Source: Cryoendolithus antarcticus
Taxonomy: Eukaryota > Ascomycota > Dothideomycetes > Cladosporiales > Cladosporiaceae
Direction: 5' to 3'
DNA length: 64,000 nt
Assembly: GCA_002077065.1 (NCBI GenBank)
Contig: NAJO01000027.1
Coordinates: forward strand, 1-64,000
Position numbers and translations under genes: made by a program. Under the pieces are notes generated by a model. It ran no database searches, was not told the DNA's origin, and saw nothing but the letters and a program-made list of their open reading frames with translations. Shown here piece after piece: positions 43,051-52,621 of this stretch (position 1 is the stretch's first letter; every line of letters starts with the position of its first letter).

Positions 43051-45005
43051 ATGTCTTCGGCGGTCACGAATGATGCTAGCAAGTCTGGTAGGTCTCGTGA
43101 TCTTCCCTGCGAACGTTTTCATAGCGATCATTCGCGTTCCAAACATTCGGCTGACGCGGCTGGCAACTAGCATCAAAGAAAAAGAAGAAGAGCAAGAAGA
43201 AGCCCAATGGCAAGGCTCAACCCGGCAGCGAGGTAGCAGAAACGAACGGGTCTAAGGACGCCACTGGGGAAGTCGACGAAGACGATGATGCAGACGAAAC
43301 ACCCGAGACACCTGTAGTACGTTCAACGGCGGAGGAGTACACCAACGGCGGAGCGGAGAGCTTACGCCCTGCCACACAGGCGTCATTACCGCAACGATTG
43401 AAGGGCGAAGACACGTTGCACATGCCTTCGTCGCCTCCGGAGCCGCTGTCACCAGACGAGACACGAGTGGAGCCGCCGGTTACGAATGGATCACATGCAA
43501 CTGTTGCGCTGCAGGATGAAAGCGAGGCGGAAGAGGCAGATGGCGAGGACGTAGCGGACACTCCCGGCTCTCGAGATGTCCCTGGCGCCACACGTACCCA
43601 TGAGGCAGACACATCTTCTCGATTGGACGCGTTGCAGGAAGAGCGGGAGACTTTGAGATTGGAGGTGACGCATCTGCGAGAGTCATTGGAGCAACTACAG
43701 TCGAAGCACAGCGAGGAGCTGTCGGGTGTGAGAGGGGAGCTCGAGCTGTCAGAGTCGAATCGAGAACAGGCCGAGACACAGTACCGCAACCTGTTGGGCA
43801 AGGTCAACACGATCCGATCACAGCTCGGAGAGCGGCTCAAGGCGGACGCTGCAGAGCTCGAACAGGCACGTGGGAGGATCGAGGAGCTCGAGGGAACACA
43901 TGGTGGTACGGTCGAGGACAATTCACGGTTGCAGGATACGGTGGCCTCGCTCAACGAACAGCTGAGCTCTCAAGCCACGGAATTGAACGAGCTACGCCAG
44001 CGAACGAGTCTCTCGACATCCAACTGGGTCAAGGAGCGAGATGACTTCGTGTCTCGAGAAGCTTACTTACGCGAAGAGTTCGAAGTGGCAAAGCAGGCAA
44101 TGCAGGACTGGGAAATTCTGTTCACCGAGGAGCGAGCGAAGCGAGAGGTCAGCGATGAGCGAGCACAGGAGCTGCAAGACCAGATCAGCAATCACCAGGA
44201 GTCGTACGAGAGAGTAAGAAGTGAAGCGGAGACGCAAAGCAGCACGGTGGACGGCCTACAGCGAGCATTACGAGAAGTGCAGGAAGCACGGAAACGGGAG
44301 CTGCGAGAGCTGGTTGAGCAGTCCCAAGCCCAGCTCGAAGCATTACGAACCCAAGTCAAGGGCGCCGAGGAAAGTGCAGCAAGTCTAAAGTCACAGCTGG
44401 AAGCCACGAAAACGGAGCTCGACCGCGCACTACCATTCGAACGGGAAGTAAAGGAGAAGAATCTGCTCATTGGCAAGCTCCGCCACGAAGCCGTGATCCT
44501 AAATGACCACCTTACCAAAGCCCTCCGCTTCCTCAAACGCGGCAAGCCAGAAGACAATGTCGACCGCCAGCTCGTCACAAACCATTTCCTCCACTTCCTC
44601 GCCCTCGACCGAAGCGACCCGAAGAAATTCCAGATCCTGCAGCTCATCGCCGCGCTGCTAGGCTGGACAGAACAGCAGAAAGAGCAAGCCGGTTTGCTCC
44701 GCGCGGGCGCTGGTTTGGGCACGCTGAGACTGCCTGTCAGTCCGTTCCGGAGGACGCCGAGTACGCCTACACTTGGGGAGTTCGTGCCTGAGAGTCCTGG
44801 TGGAGCGAGCAGGGAGAGCTTGGCAGAGCTGTGGAGTGACTTTTTGGAGAGGGAGGCAGAGGCGGGGAGTGTGAGTGGGAGCCGAAGGGGGAGTGTCGCG
44901 CAGAGTGTTAGGAGTGCAGTTGGGAGTCCTGTTGAGGGGCCGGGGAGACAGGGCGGGAGGAGCCCGGAGATGAGGAGGAAAGAGAGTGGGGTTGGAGGAG
45001 GGTGA
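43051..45005 (+). CDS. RUD3: Golgin RUD3 (GRAB-domain coiled-coil protein)
   Basis: RUD3/GMAP210-type golgins tether vesicles at the cis-Golgi through Arf1. Exon 1 (43051-43087) encodes MSSAVTNDASKS. The intron (43088-43170; GTAGGT, GCTGAC, ACTAG) is the longest identified here at 83 nt. Exon 2 (43171-45005) completes 623 aa. A Lys-rich patch (SKKKKKSKKKPNG) is followed by an acidic region. A long coiled coil spans about residues 190-440. The GRAB domain is at about 440-520 (KNLLIGKLRHEAVILNDHL, ALRFLKRGKPEDNVDRQLV, ALDRSDPKKFQILQLIA). The C-terminus is Ser/Gly/Arg-rich. The GRAB motif set is diagnostic. Confidence 0.9.
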
Positions 45006-45137
45006 TGCGAATACTGTATGAGTTCCCACACGCCACAGAGCCGTCATTCACGACTCTCCAGAATCATCTCCTGCTCACAGGTCTTGCCGTTGCGGTCCAG
45101 GCTACATGTAGTCGTCGTCCAGGAGCATGTACGGCGG

Positions 45138-46124
45138 CTACCGCGCCCGTTCCCAAACTTCCTGCAGGACTCAATCTAAGCGATAGATGTCACCCAAGCA
45201 TAGCTTGCCTTTGCTATCTGCGCGCTCGACAATGCTGGCCACAACGGACTGAATTTCTTGCTCGATCATCTGTTGCGCAAGCTGTGAGAGGTCCACTTCG
45301 TCCTCTTCATCTTCATTGTCCGAGTCCCGCTCCTCCATCGCGACCTCCAGCACCGCTGATACGTCCTCATCTACATGGAGTTTGTACCCCATGCCGCCTA
45401 GGGCGATTTCGATGTTGACGGCAACGGGCGTGTTTTGCATTCCCTCAACGTATGGGTCTCCCTATGAACAAATGCAGATCTGGAGCTTTCGGATTCGGCC
45501 CATGTGTTCCGGATGCAGAGCACCAAAGAAATTGGCTGTCATAGGGGCGAGGCGGCATTTTGGGAGTGGCCAGGTGACGTGTATGCCAAAGACGGCATTG
45601 CTGTAGAATACTGGCAGCACATCCTGGCGCACTTGATGAGAGACACAGGCCAGTGGCGGCTGCGTAGGCGCGTACAGAGCCTCGTAGCTGAAGTGAGCAC
45701 AGTAGTGTTCATAGATCAGGACACGAATCTCGCTCGGCAACGCGGACATACGGGTGAAAGTCTGCTTCTTATCGGCTTCGCAGAGCTTGCTCACGAGGTC
45801 ATCAGCGTCGTCATACTTCTGGTAAGCAATGCCGCGCTGTTTCACAAACTGCTGAAGCTCATGAATCTCGCACCTGTGGTATTGGATGAGTCCACACGTG
45901 AAACGATCCATTCGATCGCAGACCAGCTCGCGGGAACTTCCGAAGTCGATGACTCCTAGCTTCTGCTCTCTGATCATCATCCTGAGGCTCTCGTAGGATG
46001 ATTGACGACAGTCCGCAATACGCCAGTAGCTGTCGTGGACGCCACCGCCACTTCGTTCCAGTAGCGCGGGGGGCTTTTTCCAATCGCGCGTCGCGGCTTC
46101 TTCTGCGGTGTCGAAAAGGCCCAT
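45138..46124 (-). pseudogene. Paralogue A: SAP-like/2EXR-like gene with nonsense codons
   Basis: This copy starts at the ATG at 46124 (MGLFDTAEEAA). It matches its three tandem neighbours through GGGVHDSYWRIA, a SAP-like repeat (HELQQFVKQRGIAYQ) and the 2EXR/F-box-like core (LPSEIRVLIYEHYCAHFSYEAL, PPLACVSHQVRQDVLPVFY). The frame is cut by TAG at 45462-45464, yet similarity continues in the same frame (IALGGMGYKLHVDED, ADSKGKLCLGDIYRL) to TGA at 45171-45173. That TGA aligns with a conserved Trp codon (LLWAMQDSW in paralogue D), and the frame then reads VLQEVWERAR before TAG at 45138. No intron removes the first stop. The truncated 220-aa product may still be made. Confidence 0.65.
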
Positions 46125-46374
46125 GTTGTACACTGTCGGTGCTAGCTGGAAGTTCCGAATGGTCAGTGGGTGAGAGCAAATCTCTCGAGATTGATATTCA
46201 TGTTAAGCGCGCACTTGCACTTGAGATCGACAGCGAAGTCGAGTAGGGCTTACACGTGATGTCACCAGATCATGTGCGATTGGAAGTGAATCAAGGATTG
46301 ATAGGACTGAGGACCCAGCTCCTTTCGCGCACTGTTTGTGTCTTTGCACAACGTGAGCCACGAGTGAGCAGACT

Positions 46375-47298
46375 TCACTCCTCCTTGGCCTCGTCCTTCC
46401 AGCATTCTTGCAAAGCATGCGCAAGCTCAGTGAGATCTTTCATGCACAGCTTACCTCTGTTCTCCTGCCGCTCAACGATGCCATCCAGCACAGGTCGAAG
46501 CGCAGCCTCTATGGCATGCTTCAAAGCCCCGAAATCTCTCACATGGGATCCCTGGCGCTCAATTATCGATTCCCAAACGGCGCGACTCGGGTCGTGGCCG
46601 GTGACATCCACATCCAGCTCGTACGAGTGGCCATCTTGAGCTAGCCAGATATCGGCGCACTCTTCGACGAACTCCAGTGGGATCCGGGACTGCTCGCGCG
46701 TCACCTCACAATCGATGTCGGTACAGAGCTGGATGTTCCTGACAAGTGCCAGGTTATCTGATCCCATGATCTCGAAGAAGCTTGCGGTCTCGGCGACTAT
46801 CTGGCATATCGGAGACGGTGGTGATACGTGCAGGTTAAAGATGCAGCGTTCATAGAAGACTGGCAGAACTTCTCGCCGTAGTTGACGGGACACCCGAGTT
46901 AGTGGTGGTTGCGCGGGAGCGTAGAGTATGTCATTACCAAAGTAGCTGCAGTTGTACTCGTATATCTGGATCCGAAGCTCCTTCGGAAGTGCAAATAGAA
47001 ACGAAAAGGTAGCCTCGTCATCGGCGGTATGGAGCTGGCGGATTGCCTCTGGTTCGTTCGTGCAAAGCAGTCCTGCGAGACCACGCTGATGCCTGAACTG
47101 ATTGAGCTCCGTAAGACTGCAGTTGTCATACGTTAAGTAGCCGCAGTCATAACGTCGATGCCTGTCCCCGAGTTCGGGTTGATTCAGGGTTTCCGCCAGC
47201 TTCATTCCGCGCCTTCGGCCCAAGTACATGGCGTCGTCACGCTTGTGAGTTTTGTAGGCTCTCACTAGCCAGTAGCCATCTCGCCAGCCCTCGATCAT
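46375..47298 (-). CDS. Paralogue B: SAP-like/2EXR-like protein, intact
   Basis: From the ATG at 47298 this gives 307 aa. A first SAP-like stretch (YLGRRRGMKLAETLNQPELGDR) is followed by a second (LTELNQFRHQRGLAG). The 2EXR/F-box-like core comes next (FALPKELRIQIYEYNCSYF, PPLTRVSRQLRREVLPVFYERCIF). The C-terminal helix is shared by the family (LRPVLDGIVERQENRGKLCM, HALQECW). SAP motifs often bind DNA and 2EXR is a fungal expansion of F-box-like repeats; the function of this combination is unknown to me. Compared with C and D the N-terminus is short, so an upstream exon is possible. Confidence 0.65.
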   Translation of the reverse strand: MIEGWRDGYWLVRAYKTHKRDDAMYLGRRRGMKLAETLNQPELGDRHRRYDCGYLTYDNCSLTELNQFRHQRGLAGLLCTNEPEAIRQLHTADDEATFSFLFALPKELRIQIYEYNCSYFGNDILYAPAQPPLTRVSRQLRREVLPVFYERCIFNLHVSPPSPICQIVAETASFFEIMGSDNLALVRNIQLCTDIDCEVTREQSRIPLEFVEECADIWLAQDGHSYELDVDVTGHDPSRAVWESIIERQGSHVRDFGALKHAIEAALRPVLDGIVERQENRGKLCMKDLTELAHALQECWKDEAKEE

Positions 47299-47856
47299 GG
47301 CCAAGAAGTCTTGCGCAGTTGCGACTTACCCTCGCAATTGCTGTGCTGGGCATCGGCCTCGATCTCAATACGTGTCCCGCAACCCGGTAGTAAGAGCTGC
47401 GGTAGGTGCTCAGTGCAATGCTGGAATGACTGCGCAAACGGCTAGTAACGCATCGGGGTCAATTCTGGAAGGATATGTCAAGACTACACGAAGTTGTTGA
47501 GTAGTATCTCAGCTCACGTGTATGTGGCGAAAGAATTCGCAATGCTAAGGTACAAGTAGTTCACATGTCAGGTGCACAGATGTGCAGCCCCGGATCTGAA
47601 GTCTGTTCTCTTGGCCACCTAGTCTCTCGCGAGCTCTCCTATATGTACTGCTCGCGACCCTACAGAGATCTCCTTTCCGTGGATCTGCTGGAGGCATATC
47701 GAGACGCTGCACCCTCCTACGCGATCAGTGTGGCGTGCATCACAGCTGAAGACACTTGCAGTCCACCTCGATATCCACCAACACGGCCTGTGTCAGGCAA
47801 ATTTGTCAAATGTCCCGTAGGCGATATGGCGCTCTCGAACCATCTTCCAGGATCTC
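47299..47856. other. Intergenic
   Basis: About 560 bp. A plus-strand ATG frame (47565-47963, 132 codons) overlaps the end of paralogue C in antisense and has no motif; I treat it as chance. Nothing else seen. Confidence 0.4.
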
Positions 47857-48841
47857 TTACATGGTCCATGCAATTTGATAGAGTCCATTCATGCACAACC
47901 TCACGCTATCTCCCTCGCGCCGTACCACTTGATCCAGCATGGGTCGGAGTTTGTCTCGCGTGATCATTTGCGAAAGTTGATGACATTCGTCGGCAGTCTC
48001 CAAGATATCGTCGTCTTCATAGTCAACGACGAAGACATGATGAAGAAGCGGGCTAAGGCGAAGCTCGTACTTGGTACCCCTCAGGTTCAGCTTGATCTCC
48101 ACGCAGGGTTCGGGCGGTCCCGTGTTCTCATCGATACTGTCAGCTACGTGGTAGACGCACACCTGCCACTTGCGGATCCGAGCGAGGTAAGCCGGATTCA
48201 ATGCCATGAAGTATGAAGCGGTCTTAGAGGTTAACCGGCACTTTGGAAGAGGGTAGGTAAGGTGAATCTGGAAGATGCACTGACTATAGAAGACCGGCAG
48301 TACGTCCTGGCGCAGTTGACAGCAGGTGTCTGCGAGTGGCGGCGGCGTCGGCTGGCACAGACCCATATGAGAGAAGTGAGAACAGTAATATTTGTAGATC
48401 CCGAGTCGCACCTCGCTAGACAGCTCTAGCAGTCGGACGAACTCACGCGCATCATCGGCTGCCTCGAGCTGTGCGATCAATTTGGCTGCACTTGGCCATC
48501 TCTTCCTAGTGATGCCACGCTGTTGTACGAAGATCTCTAGCTCTGTCATAGAGCAGCGGCTGTAGTCCAGAAGTCCACGAGCGAATCGATTGAGGCCATT
48601 GACGATGCTCTGATCCTTCTGCAACAGACCGCGGGGTTTGATGTCGCGCTCTCGGGCAATCTCGACTAACTCGTCATGCTCATCCAGCAGGTGCGTATGA
48701 TTTCGCGATACGCCAGTAGCTGTCGTGATGGCCACCGTCATTGAACAGGAGCATGTCTTGAGGATTCCGTAGTTCGCGCGCAGCCCCTTCCTCAGGCGTG
48801 ACGAAGAGGCTTTCCTCGGAATCTATCGGCGGACAAGCCAT
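47857..48841 (-). CDS. Paralogue C: SAP-like/2EXR-like protein with disrupted or spliced 5' region
   Basis: The core is clear: SMTELEIFVQQRGITR (SAP-like), LELSSEVRLGIYKYYCSHF and PPLADTCCQLRQDVLPVFYSQCIF (2EXR-like), and LRPMLDQVVRREGDSVRLCM. Homology to A and D also covers MLLFNDGGHHDSYWRIA, but that lies in another frame. Three readings are possible. (1) A 46-nt intron at 48711-48666 (GTATCG...GTTAG) joins SYW to LEIARERDIKP, giving 312 aa from 48841. (2) Translation starts at the ATG at 48741 (294 aa). (3) A small deletion made it a pseudogene. The stop is TAA at 47857-47859, where paralogue D has a Gln, so the C-terminus is a few residues short. Confidence 0.55.
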
Positions 48842-49208
48842 TCTGCTGCGGTTGAGTGACAGGTGTCTTGATGTGTACGTCAAGCGTATTTAGGCACTGG
48901 ACTCGGGTCTGATTGTGTAAAGGTCTGATGAGCAGTCACAATTGAAACTTCATTAAGAGGTGAGGGTCATCTGACTTGGCTTGTGCAACTTTGTAATGTG
49001 CGCATGTGACTATCATATGGTAGCGGAGTACAATGAACTTACCTGTAGCAAGTGAGTGAGGCAGACGTGCTTCGTTCGGGTGTGTGATTCCAGGACAAGG
49101 GATCCTTTGGTCCTTACTGGAAGCCCACGAGCCGTATCCGTCAGAAGTCACTCTACATCGTGTCTGTAAGGAGGCTCGCCTCAGCTCAGCACATCACTCA
49201 TCTGGTAC
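48842..49208. other. Intergenic
   Basis: About 370 bp between paralogues C and D. Nothing seen. Confidence 0.4.
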
Positions 49209-50258
49209 TCAATAGTCCGAGTCAGACTCCCATGCCCCATGATCTGTATCTTCGTACCGGTACTCATCGAAGGCGTAGTGAGTCCATGAGTCTTGCATAG
49301 CCCACAGCAGTCGATGAATGTCCATAAGAACGACATGCCCTCGCCCCTGCGTACGGCTAAGCATCGCGTCAAGCACAGGGCGAAGTTTCTGCTCAACAAG
49401 AGCCTGCACCTCAGCTGGCATGCGCTCACTTGCGTCCGGATTGACGTATGGCATAGTCTGAAGACTGAACTTCGTGCCTTTGCCACTGAGCTGGATCTGC
49501 GCGATCTCGTCTTCGTCCTGCCAGCGGTGTGAGTCGAAGCGCATGTAAATGTGCAGCCATCGTATGCGTGCAAGCGATGCAGCTGGCAGTGTCGAGAAGA
49601 AGAGCGCGGTCTTTGGAACCAGACGGCAACGAGCAGACGGCTCTGTGAGTTCAATGCGAAAGCTGCATTCACCGTAGAACACGGGCATGACATCCTCACG
49701 GAGCCTGCGACACACGAGGGCCAGCGGCGGAGGCGTTGGCATATGGAGGTGCTCTTCCGAGAAGTGAGCACAGTAGGACTCGTAGATCATAACGCAGACC
49801 TCTGGTGGGAGATCGAAAAGACGAGGGAAGGACAATCGATCGTCTGCGTGGTGGAGGATTCGGATAAGGGCTGTTTTCGTGAGTGCAGGATCCGCATCAG
49901 AAGTCCCGATGCCACGCTGCAGTGCGAATGCTTCAAGTTCGCCGACGCTACAATTCTCGTAGGTAAGCAGGCCACGATCAGAGCGTCCTAGACGATCCGC
50001 TATTTGAGGTCTGGACATGTTACCTAGTTTCATTTTCCGTTTCTTCGCGAGCGCTTTCAGTTGGGCATGTGTGTGCCTGGTATCGTACGAGACGAGCCGC
50101 CAGTAGTTTTCGTGCTCGCCACCACCCCGAAGAACGTTTGTCTTCCTTTGCGACAGACCGCACCATGTCTTGTTATCTGTTGATAGCTTCGTCGGCCGAT
50201 GGACCCCTCCCGTGGGCGGGGCAGATATGAACGCTGCATATCTCGGGCGAGGAGCCAT
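49209..50258 (-). CDS. Paralogue D: SAP-like/2EXR-like protein, intact and longest
   Basis: From the ATG at 50258 (MAPRPRYAAFISAPP) this gives 349 aa. Order: a Gly/His/Tyr start motif (GGGEHENYWRLVSYDTRHTH), SAP-like stretch 1 (LKALAKKRKMKLGNMSRPQIADRL), a short LTYENCS linker, and SAP-like stretch 2 (ELEAFALQRGIGTSDADPAL). The 2EXR/F-box-like core follows (FDLPPEVCVMIYESYCAHF, PPLALVCRRLREDVMPVFY), then a C-terminal helix (LRPVLDAMLSRTQGRGHV, LLWAMQDSW) and an acidic tail (WESDSDY). It is the best template for judging lesions in A and C. The frame is open upstream to 50372 but only with a TTG codon. Confidence 0.68.
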   Translation of the reverse strand: MAPRPRYAAFISAPPTGGVHRPTKLSTDNKTWCGLSQRKTNVLRGGGEHENYWRLVSYDTRHTHAQLKALAKKRKMKLGNMSRPQIADRLGRSDRGLLTYENCSVGELEAFALQRGIGTSDADPALTKTALIRILHHADDRLSFPRLFDLPPEVCVMIYESYCAHFSEEHLHMPTPPPLALVCRRLREDVMPVFYGECSFRIELTEPSARCRLVPKTALFFSTLPAASLARIRWLHIYMRFDSHRWQDEDEIAQIQLSGKGTKFSLQTMPYVNPDASERMPAEVQALVEQKLRPVLDAMLSRTQGRGHVVLMDIHRLLWAMQDSWTHYAFDEYRYEDTDHGAWESDSDY

Positions 50259-50483
50259 GCGATCGTGAAAGGCACTACAGAGAGGCTGACGCTTGTGACT
50301 TCTATATGCGTAGCGATGATTCTGTGGAATCCGACAGTGATTCCTGGTCAGTCTTCCGGCCTGCGCCAACAAATTTCTGTGATTCGTATGCTAGCACTCT
50401 TGAGCTGGTTCAAGCAATGTTCAGAACACACAAGAACGTCCTCAACATGCTCCACTGCCCTGAGACCATGCTGAGACGCAAGA

Positions 50484-51122
50484 TCACCCGCCCTTGACCC
50501 TCGTATCCATCGCAAACCGATCCGGCACCTGAAACGTAATCACTCCCTGCAGATAGTCCTTGCAGAAAGCAAACAGCTCCTTCCTCGCCAGATCCGCGAA
50601 CTTGAGATCCGTCCCATTCTCGATCCGCACAATCGCTTCGACGACGTAGGCACCAGACGGATCCAGATGGGTCAGCTGACTGGCGCTGTACGGCGGACTC
50701 ATCAGCAGTATCTCGCTTGTCGATGGCAACGGCGTGTTGGTGGCGAATATGCGGTAAATCGTGAGAATGACGTTGCCTTGGACAAAGCGATGGCCGTCGA
50801 TGTAGTGATGACCCACGACCTTATCGTACTCGTAATCGCTGTTATTAATAGAGGCGAGCTCTTGGACTTGGCTGAAGATCGCTTCTGGTGAGCCTGGTTC
50901 GGGTAGACTGGCGATCCGAGCTTGCCATGCTCCGCTTGCGGTCGATACCCCCTGTTGCACGTCGACGGGACGGTGAAGATCATGGACGAGTCGGTCTTTG
51001 TTCACCAGGACATGTTGATGCGCGTACTGCGTTGGCTGAGCTCCAATAACGCCGGCCAGAGTCTGAAGGAGGCGTCCATGGCGGGCTTGCGCGACTTGAC
51101 TAAAGAGAGCGACCTCGTGCAT
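50484..51122 (-). CDS. MED18: Mediator subunit MED18 (Srb5)
   Basis: MED18 is a head-module subunit of the Mediator coactivator and contacts RNA polymerase II and TFIIB. The 212-aa intronless protein starts MHEVALFSQVAQARHGRLLQTLAG, characteristic of fungal MED18, and continues with GAQPTQYAHQHVLV. The middle has strand-forming segments of the two-lobed beta-barrel (YEYDKVVGHHYIDGHRFVQG, NVILTIYRIF). It ends FCKDYLQGVITFQVPDRFAMDTRV. It is divergent from KGD4 at 51553. Confidence 0.85.
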   Translation of the reverse strand: MHEVALFSQVAQARHGRLLQTLAGVIGAQPTQYAHQHVLVNKDRLVHDLHRPVDVQQGVSTASGAWQARIASLPEPGSPEAIFSQVQELASINNSDYEYDKVVGHHYIDGHRFVQGNVILTIYRIFATNTPLPSTSEILLMSPPYSASQLTHLDPSGAYVVEAIVRIENGTDLKFADLARKELFAFCKDYLQGVITFQVPDRFAMDTRVKGG

Positions 51123-51552
51123 GGTGAGCGGCCTGCTCCGGTGGCGTTGAGAAGATGTTGGTAGCGGTGATATGGAAGATTATGTCTTGTAATCGGTGTG
51201 TATTGATGTGGTCAGATGATGCTTCTATGGTCAGTTGGATCGAAACGTCGACAGCACCGCATGTCTGGTGGAAGCAATCTTTGCATCTTGAACGGTGGCA
51301 AGTGCATGTTACATGTTGTGATGCAAAGTGAAGGATCGAGGGAAAGGGCGAGGGGAGTGCAGTGCTGGAGCATGAGCTATGGAGCCATACCCCAGCAGCC
51401 AGCTCGCAACTGACCAGCCTACCAGCGAGCTTCCAGCTCAACTTAACGTATTGGCTATCCTGACATCGTTGCTTCGAAGTAGACTTGTTCACCGACACAA
51501 AGCTCACGGGCACCTCGCACCCCACTCCCCATCCCACAACCGCTCCTCCACC
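51123..51552. other. Intergenic, MED18/KGD4 divergent promoters
   Basis: 430 bp between divergent genes. No element recognised. Confidence 0.4.
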
Positions 51553-52026
51553 ATGCGCCTCACACCCTTCCTCCGCCAGCACACTCCCCTAATCCGCTTC
51601 CTCGGCAAACGTACTTTCCCTAAAGGTTCGCCCATGACCTCATTCCCCATTCGCCCATACTCCAGCTGATTCCCAAGCATAGAAGCTGACCATACCCCCC
51701 ACCCTCACCCCGCGTCCCCAACCCACAGCCTCCCCGAGTCCTTCGCCTCCTATCGCCAAAACGCCGTCCAGCACGGCTCGCTAAAAGGACCTCAGACCTC
51801 CGCCTCGCCCACATCAACACCCAAACCCTCAGCCTCGGCAGCGGTACAGAGTGCAGGCGCGTATGGAGCAGTGGGAGGGCGAAGCGGGAGGCAGCTTGGG
51901 GATGTGCGGCCGAAGGACGGCGAGGTGTGGGATCGCAGTGAGCTGCCGCAAAGGTTCCGGAGGACGCCGTTCACGGAGACGGAGATAGAGGCTATTGAGA
52001 GCGGAGGGGCGACGTTAACATGGTAG
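51553..52026 (+). CDS. KGD4: Mitochondrial 2-oxoglutarate dehydrogenase subunit KGD4 (YMR31)
   Basis: KGD4 (MRPS36-like) bridges E2 and E3 in the 2-oxoglutarate dehydrogenase complex. Two exons (51553-51625, 51683-52026) give 138 aa. The intron (51626-51682; GTTCGC...CATAG) joins FLGKRTFPK to EADHTPHPHPASPTHSLPESFASYR. The N-terminus is basic and suits a mitochondrial presequence (MRLTPFLRQHTPLIRFLGKR). The diagnostic C-terminus is ELPQRFRRTPFTETEIEAIESGGA, seen as LPQRFRR followed by ESGGA. The middle is Ala/Ser/Pro-rich. The GTTCGC donor is the same one proposed for the gene at 15509. Confidence 0.88.
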
Positions 52027-52621
52027 GAGTCCTTCAGGGATGCAGAAGGACAGGATGGAGCGGGTGAGCTTGTACAAAGGCGTGGCAGATACCCTAATCA
52101 TAGATGCAAGGAAGCCATTGATCATGGCACGTGGTGGGTAGACCGGTCTTGCGTTTGAAGCCTTGGACAGCGCAAAACCTTTGAAATCCCCGCGAGGGAT
52201 TGCTCATGCACTGCTTGAGCAGATGGGCAATGTACTGGTGAGTGTCTTGATACCAATGCTACCGGAAGCTATGCTATGCCATGCAAGGCCTGGACATATA
52301 ATCTAAGCGAGTCCAGCAACCGTATACAAGAACGTCCCACCCTTTCGCTACCTCGTCTCATGCGCTTAGACACGTGGCTGAAGTGTCAGCCCGTCCGCTC
52401 GCATATACGAGTGTAGCCCATCAGCCCGCTACCTTGTTTCATGCACTTAGACACGTGGCTAAAGTGATAGCTTGTCCGCTGGCAAGTACAGGTGTAGCCT
52501 TCTATCCCCATCATCGTTATCATCATCATTATGCATGAATGTCATCAGTCATGTGCACGCCGTGATGCATCTCCTCATCATACGCCATGCAAGTGCCCGA
52601 GTCCTTCCGTCGAGTGCCTTT
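52027..52621. other. Intergenic between convergent genes
   Basis: About 595 bp. It holds the 73-bp duplication described separately and a short TCATCA-rich tract around 52508-52530. No gene seen. Confidence 0.45.
52347..52500. repeat. Imperfect 73-bp direct duplication, period 81 bp
   Basis: Unit 1 is 52347-52419 and unit 2 is 52428-52500, separated by 8 bp. By eye they differ at 14 of 73 positions, 11 of them C/T or G/A transitions. Both contain the invariant block TTAGACACGTGGCT. No coding frame crosses both units convincingly. The block CACGTG is an E-box palindrome. Confidence 0.75.

Noticed and set aside
47565..47963. 132-codon plus-strand ATG frame
   Set aside because: Overlaps the 3' end of paralogue C in antisense and has no recognisable feature.
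45138..50258. RIP as a proven cause of the stops in paralogues A and C
   Set aside because: The paralogues are already far diverged at protein level and only a few transitions can be judged; kept only as a testable idea.
50259..50372. Longer N-terminus for paralogue D
   Set aside because: It starts with TTG and has no support from the paralogues; the ATG at 50258 is preferred.
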